From contig NZ_CP036186.1 of the NCBI RefSeq assembly GCF_015291885.1, forward strand, positions 3,561,001 to 3,625,000: DNA of 64,000 nucleotides, read 5' to 3'. The DNA is from Stutzerimonas stutzeri. Its GTDB lineage: Bacteria; Pseudomonadota; Gammaproteobacteria; Pseudomonadales; Pseudomonadaceae. The number at the start of each line of letters is the position of its first letter. Position 1 is the stretch's first letter. The position numbers were made by a program, and so were the translations under genes. A model generated the notes under the pieces. That model was not told the origin of the DNA and did no database searches. It was given only the letters and a program-made list of their open reading frames with translations. Shown one piece after another: positions 57,839 through 64,000 of this stretch.

Positions 57839-59214
57839 CAATGTTTCTCCATGGATGGCCCAGCGAGCGCATCGACGACTTTGTCCATCGCCGCGCTGCG
57901 TGAGCCCTTGATCAGAATGGTGGTGCCGCTGCCCTGTTCGGCTCGCAGGCTATCGATGAGGCTGGCCTGGTCGGCGAAATGTCGCGCCCCCGGGCCGAAC
58001 GCTTGAACCGCATGGGCCATCAGCGGCCCTACCGCGTAGAGGGTGTCGACTTTGCCAACCGCGTATGCGCCAACTTCACGATGGCCCTGCTCAGCCCACT
58101 CGCCCAGCTCGCCCATATCGCCAAGCACGAGGATGGTGCGACCGGCAAAACTGGTCAGCACGTCGATTGCCGCGCAGATCGAAGCAGGATTGGCGTTGTA
58201 GCTGTCGTCGATCAGGCGCACACCATTGCCCAGCATCAGCGCTACGGCGCGGCCCTTGACCGGTTGCAGCTGTTGCAGGCCGGCAACAACGGCGTCGGCG
58301 TCGACACCGAGCGCATGAGCCGCCGCAGCTGCGGCCAAGGCATTGGCAACGTTGTGCCGCCCCAGCAGATTGAGTTGAATACGGAGATTGCCCAGCGGGC
58401 CGGTCAAAACGAAGCTCGGGCAACCGCGCTGATCGTAGGCGATAGAGCCGGCGGAGAAATCGGCGAGCGGGTTCGCCAGGCCGAAAGAAACGATACGCTT
58501 GCCCGCGACACGCTCGGCCCAGATCGGATAGGCCTTGTCATCGCGATTCAGGACCGCAATGCCGCTTTCGCTCAGACCGTCGAGAATCTCGCCTTTGGCT
58601 TCGACGATCTTGTGCGGGCCGCCGAACTCGCCGACATGAGCGGTCCCGGCGTTGGTGATCAGACTGACATCAGGTCGCACCAGCTTTACGGTGTAAGCGA
58701 TGTCGCCGGGGCGCGAAGCACCGAGCTCGATGACCGCAGCGCGGTGCTCGGCGCTCAACTCTAGCAGGGTCAACGGCGCGCCCAGATCATTATTGAGATT
58801 GCCGCGAGTCGCCAGTACGGCGTTCTGCCCGTGCGCGCTACGCAGAATGCTGGCGAGCATTTCCTTTACGCTGGTTTTGCCGCTGGAGCCGGTGATCGCT
58901 GCGACAGGCCCGGAGAAAGCGTCACGATTGAGCGCACCAAGGCGCCCGAGTGCCAAACGGGTATCGGCGACGACCAGTTGCGGCAGCGACGCGCCTGCGA
59001 TCTCGCGCTCAACCAAGGCTGCAGCTGCGCCTTTAGTGGCCACGTCTGCCAGATAGGCATGGCCATCGAAGCGAGGTCCGGTCAGCGCGATGAACAACTG
59101 CCCCGGCTGAACAGCGCGACTGTCGGTGCTGACTGCGTCGAAGCCGGCATCCGCGCCTATCAGACGGCCGGACAAAGGCTGCTGCAGCGCGCTCAGGCGC
59201 ATCGCTTCAAGCAT
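57838..59214 (-). CDS. murF: UDP-N-acetylmuramoyl-tripeptide--D-alanyl-D-alanine ligase
   Basis: The 458-residue ligase starts at ATG 59214 ([11 protein letters not shown]), after GGGAG; the open frame to 59481 lies inside murE and is rejected. It has [17 protein letters not shown] (ATP site), [14 protein letters not shown] and [16 protein letters not shown]. It adds the D-Ala-D-Ala made by DdlB. It overlaps murE by 8 bases. Confidence 0.98.
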   Translation of the reverse strand: MLEAMRLSALQQPLSGRLIGADAGFDAVSTDSRAVQPGQLFIALTGPRFDGHAYLADVATKGAAAALVEREIAGASLPQLVVADTRLALGRLGALNRDAFSGPVAAITGSSGKTSVKEMLASILRSAHGQNAVLATRGNLNNDLGAPLTLLELSAEHRAAVIELGASRPGDIAYTVKLVRPDVSLITNAGTAHVGEFGGPHKIVEAKGEILDGLSESGIAVLNRDDKAYPIWAERVAGKRIVSFGLANPLADFSAGSIAYDQRGCPSFVLTGPLGNLRIQLNLLGRHNVANALAAAAAAHALGVDADAVVAGLQQLQPVKGRAVALMLGNGVRLIDDSYNANPASICAAIDVLTSFAGRTILVLGDMGELGEWAEQGHREVGAYAVGKVDTLYAVGPLMAHAVQAFGPGARHFADQASLIDSLRAEQGSGTTILIKGSRSAAMDKVVDALAGPSMEKH

Positions 59215-60669
59215 GGGGATTCTCCCAAGTGGCCAAGCCCGTGCAGGCTTCTTCGATGTCGGAGAACGGCAGGCGCTCACCACAAACTTCCTGGTAGTCC
59301 TCGTGACCTTTGCCGGCGAGCACGACCACGTCCTCGGCTCGTGCCATCGAGATAACGCTGGCAATCGCTTGGGCGCGGCCATGCATGATGGTGACGGCCT
59401 CGGGGTTGACGAACCCTGCACGGATGTTTTCGATGATCTGCTCGGGCGCCTCGTTGCGCGGATTGTCATCGGTGACCACAACGCCGTCGGCCAGACGCTC
59501 CGCGACTTCAGCCATCAGCGGACGTTTGCCGGTATCACGATCACCGCCGCAACCGAACAGGCAAAGCAACCTGCCGCGCGCGTGTGGACGCAGTGCGGTG
59601 AGGACTTTTTCCAATGCATCGGGTGTGTGTGCGTAGTCGACCACGACCAGCGGGCGATCACCGCCACCCAAGCGCTGCATGCGGCCAGCTGGGCCCTCGA
59701 GCTCCGGCAGCACAGCCAGGATTTCATCCAACGGGTAGTCCATTCCCAGCAGAGCGCCAATGGCGGCCAGTACATTGCTGACGTTGAAGCGTCCCAGCAA
59801 CGGGCTGCGCATCGAGCGCTCACCCTGGGGAGTGATGAGCCGCGCATGGATGCCATCATCACTGAGTCGGGCATCGGCGCAAAACAGATAGGCCGAGCGA
59901 TCCTCCAGACTGTACGTAACTAGCCGCGAGTCGCGCTCTTCACCCGCCAGCACGCGACCAAAACCGTCATCAATGTTGATCACCCGGCAGCGCAGGCCGG
60001 GCACGTCGAACAGGCGCGCCTTCGCGGCCCCATAGGCTTCCATGGTGCCGTGGTAATCAAGGTGGTCACGCGACAGGTTGGTGAACACGGCGACGTCGAA
60101 ATCCAGCGCGGCGACTCGCCCCTGATCCAGGCCGTGCGAGGACACCTCCATCGCTACGGCGCGAGCGCCCTCTTGCTTGAGGTTGGCCAGCGTCGCCTGT
60201 ACGCCGATGGCATCCGGCGTCGTATGCCGGCCGAGCTGCAGATGGCCGTGAAACCCCGTACCCAGCGTGCCAATGATGCCGCAGGGCTCGCCGAGACGGT
60301 CGAGCGCCTGCGCAATCAGCTGGCTGACACTGGTCTTGCCATTGGTTCCGGTAACGCCGACTAGGCGCAGGCTGCGGCTGGGCTCACCGTAGAAGCGCCC
60401 GGCAATGGCGGACAACTGACTGGCCAGATGCAACACCGGCACCATAACGGCATTACCGGTCAGCGCCTGGTCGAGACCTTCCGCTTCATAAGCAACCGCA
60501 GCGGCACCGCGGGCAATGGCATCCTGCACATGGTCGCGACCATCGAACTGCAGCCCCGGCACCGCCAAAAACAGATCACCGCCGCGAACCTTGCGGCTGT
60601 CGAGTGTCAATTCGCGAATCAGGACATCGCTGCCAGCTTGAGGCAACAGATGATTCAGAGGCATTGGCA

Positions 60670-60670
<1 letters not shown>
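59207..60670 (-). CDS. murE: UDP-N-acetylmuramoyl-tripeptide synthetase (meso-diaminopimelate adding)
   Basis: The 487-residue ligase has LTLDSRKVRGGDLFLA, VGVTGTNGKTSVSQLIA (ATP site), and VVTDDNPRNEAPEQI. The DNPR motif specifies meso-diaminopimelate as the added residue, as expected for a gram-negative organism. The ATG at 60670 overlaps the ftsI stop by one base. Confidence 0.98.
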
Positions 60671-62683
<2,013 letters not shown>

Positions 62684-62687
<4 letters not shown>

Positions 62688-63631
62688 CGTAGTTTCTCCG
62701 CAACGCGCATGACCGCGCTACGCGAACGCGGGTTGGCCTTGACCTCAGCATCAGATGCGTACTGGGGCTTGCCAAACAGCTTCAATCGCGGCTCGAAGGC
62801 CTTTGGGATGATTGGCAGATCGCGCGGCAGCTTGTCCGCTTCGCCTTTGGCGTGTCGGCGCATGAACTGTTTGACGATGCGATCTTCCAGCGAATGAAAG
62901 CTGATAACAACGAGCCGGCCACCGACTTCAAGCGCGTCCAAGGCAGCCTCAAGCCCACGCTCAAGATCGCCCAACTCGTTGTTGATGTAGATACGCAAAC
63001 CTTGGAAGGCGCGTGTCGCCGGATTCTTGCCTTTTTCCCAGGCCGGATTGGCCTCGGTTAGCACTTTGGCCAGGTCGGCCGTGCGCTCGAATGGCGCCTC
63101 TACACGGCGCTGCACCACCGCGCGCGCCATGCGTTTGGCAAAGCGCTCCTCGCCATATTCCTTGAATACGCGAGCGATCTCTTCCTCTTCGGCATGGGCG
63201 ATCCATTCAGCTGCGCTCACGCCACGGCTTGGATCCATTCGCATGTCCAGAGGGCCGTCGTGAAGAAAGCTGAAACCACGAGCAGGGTCGTCCAGCTGCG
63301 GCGACGACACACCGAGGTCCAGCAAAATTCCACTGACAGTCCCATTCCAGCCGCGCTGCGCCAATTCCTCACCCAGCTCGGCAAAACTTCTCTGCACAAC
63401 GACAAAGCGGCCGTCCTCGGCCGCTAGTGCTTGCCCCGTAGCGATGGCTAACGGGTCCTTGTCGAAGCCTAGCAATTGGCCATCAGAGCCAAGTTGCTGA
63501 AGTAGCAGTCGGCTATGACCGCCTCGCCCGAAGGTTCCGTCCAGATAACGGCCATCCGCGCGCACGTTCAGCGCCGCGACGGCTTCGTCGAGCAACACGG
63601 TAATATGTCGCAGGCTGCTGATCTGGCTCAC
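62684..63631 (-). CDS. rsmH: 16S rRNA (cytosine-1402-N4)-methyltransferase RsmH
   Basis: The 315-residue protein starts with GTG at 63631 ([14 protein letters not shown]), overlapping the mraZ stop by four bases. It has [17 protein letters not shown] (SAM-binding), [22 protein letters not shown] and [15 protein letters not shown]. It methylates C1402 in the ribosomal P site. Old name mraW. Confidence 0.98.
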
Positions 63632-64000
63632 AGGATTAGGTCACGTAGTTCTTCCGGCAGACCGCCGGGTTGCTTGATGGCCGCCAGGTCCGCGTCGGAT
63701 ATCGCGTTCCAGTCGTCCTCGTTCCACAGTTGAAACTTGTTCAGTTGCCCTACCAACATCGCCCGTTTGTCTAACCGGGCGTACTCGCGAAGGCGCGGCG
63801 GCACAACCACGCGACCGCTGCCATCCATCTCAAGATCAACGGCATTACCGATCAGCAGACGCTGCAACCGACGGGCTTCTTCGCGCAGAGAGGGCAGCTC
63901 GCGGAGCTTCGCCTCAATCAGCTCCCACTCGGGCAGGGGATAGATGCACAAACAGCGGTCCACAGCGTCGATTGTGATGATCAACTGGCCATCGCCACGG
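63628..64000 (-). CDS. mraZ: Transcriptional regulator MraZ, partial (5' end outside window)
   Basis: The frame is open to the window edge; the apparent start at 63984 is a TTG inside the gene, preceded in frame by RGDGQ. It contains the two AbrB-like (SpoVT) repeats' later part: [17 protein letters not shown] and [19 protein letters not shown]. MraZ represses the division-cell-wall operon by binding direct repeats upstream, which lie outside the window. Confidence 0.93.
   Translation of the reverse strand, partial: RGDGQLIITIDAVDRCLCIYPLPEWELIEAKLRELPSLREEARRLQRLLIGNAVDLEMDGSGRVVVPPRLREYARLDKRAMLVGQLNKFQLWNEDDWNAISDADLAAIKQPGGLPEELRDLIL

Noticed and set aside
56678..58006. 442-residue plus-strand frame across mraY and murF
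   Set aside because: Antisense of two certain genes; composition is that of a shadow frame.

Overview
The window is a core-chromosome segment of a high-GC gammaproteobacterium of the Pseudomonas/Stutzerimonas group. Evidence for this is the Pseudomonas-type mraZ-to-lpxC division and cell-wall cluster, a membrane-bound malate:quinone oxidoreductase, OsmE, YajG, SulP, RsmC and DUF5924/DUF2914 proteins, and an ISL3-family insertion sequence of the kind common in P. stutzeri. The species assignment is inferred from gene content, not from a search.

Layout. 1-8245: end of cysZ, an old-yellow-enzyme reductase coupled to its TetR regulator, glutathione peroxidase, slyD, ackA-pta, and a YihG-like acyltransferase. 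8249-14203: a signalling pair made of a REC-PAS-GGDEF-EAL regulator and a CHASE hybrid kinase with three receiver domains. 14353-27840: mostly housekeeping genes (OmpA-like lipoprotein, MBL hydrolase, fatty acyl-CoA ligase, LysE exporter, D-2-hydroxyacid dehydrogenase, rsmC, M48 protease, chemoreceptor, SRAP protein, small coupled genes, acyltransferase). This stretch also holds a decayed receiver-domain pseudogene and a GDT1/TMEM165-family gene behind a yybP-ykoY manganese riboswitch. 27926-36158: small membrane protein, DUF1329 protein, yajG, mqo, SulP transporter, SDR. 36159-40981: a LOG-family gene flanked by four copies of an origin-like DnaA-box module, then a DUF2726 gene broken by two tandem ISL3 copies. 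41102-46228: SnoaL-like, DUF5924 and MgtC proteins, a broken PQQ-type sugar dehydrogenase, and a run of stress-type genes (osmE, a Rho-N protein, a 45-residue protein, a ferritin-like protein). 46349-64000: lpxC, ftsZ, ftsA, ftsQ, ddlB, murC, murG, ftsW, murD, mraY, murF, murE, ftsI, ftsL, rsmH and partial mraZ, all on the minus strand and mostly overlapping by 1 to 11 bases.

How the genes work together. The right third is one assembly line from UDP-MurNAc to lipid II plus the divisome that uses it, ending in the committed step of lipid A synthesis. The left part joins acetyl-CoA overflow (ackA-pta), peroxide and electrophile defence, and phospholipid acylation.

Most unusual signals: the repeated DnaA-box module around 36376-37760; the tandem IS insertion at a T8 tract that splits an otherwise intact DUF2726 gene preceded by a coupled 17-codon ORF; the manganese riboswitch; and two decayed genes (the receiver remnant and the PQQ dehydrogenase with an internal deletion). 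No CRISPR array, tRNA, rRNA, prophage or clear defence system was seen.
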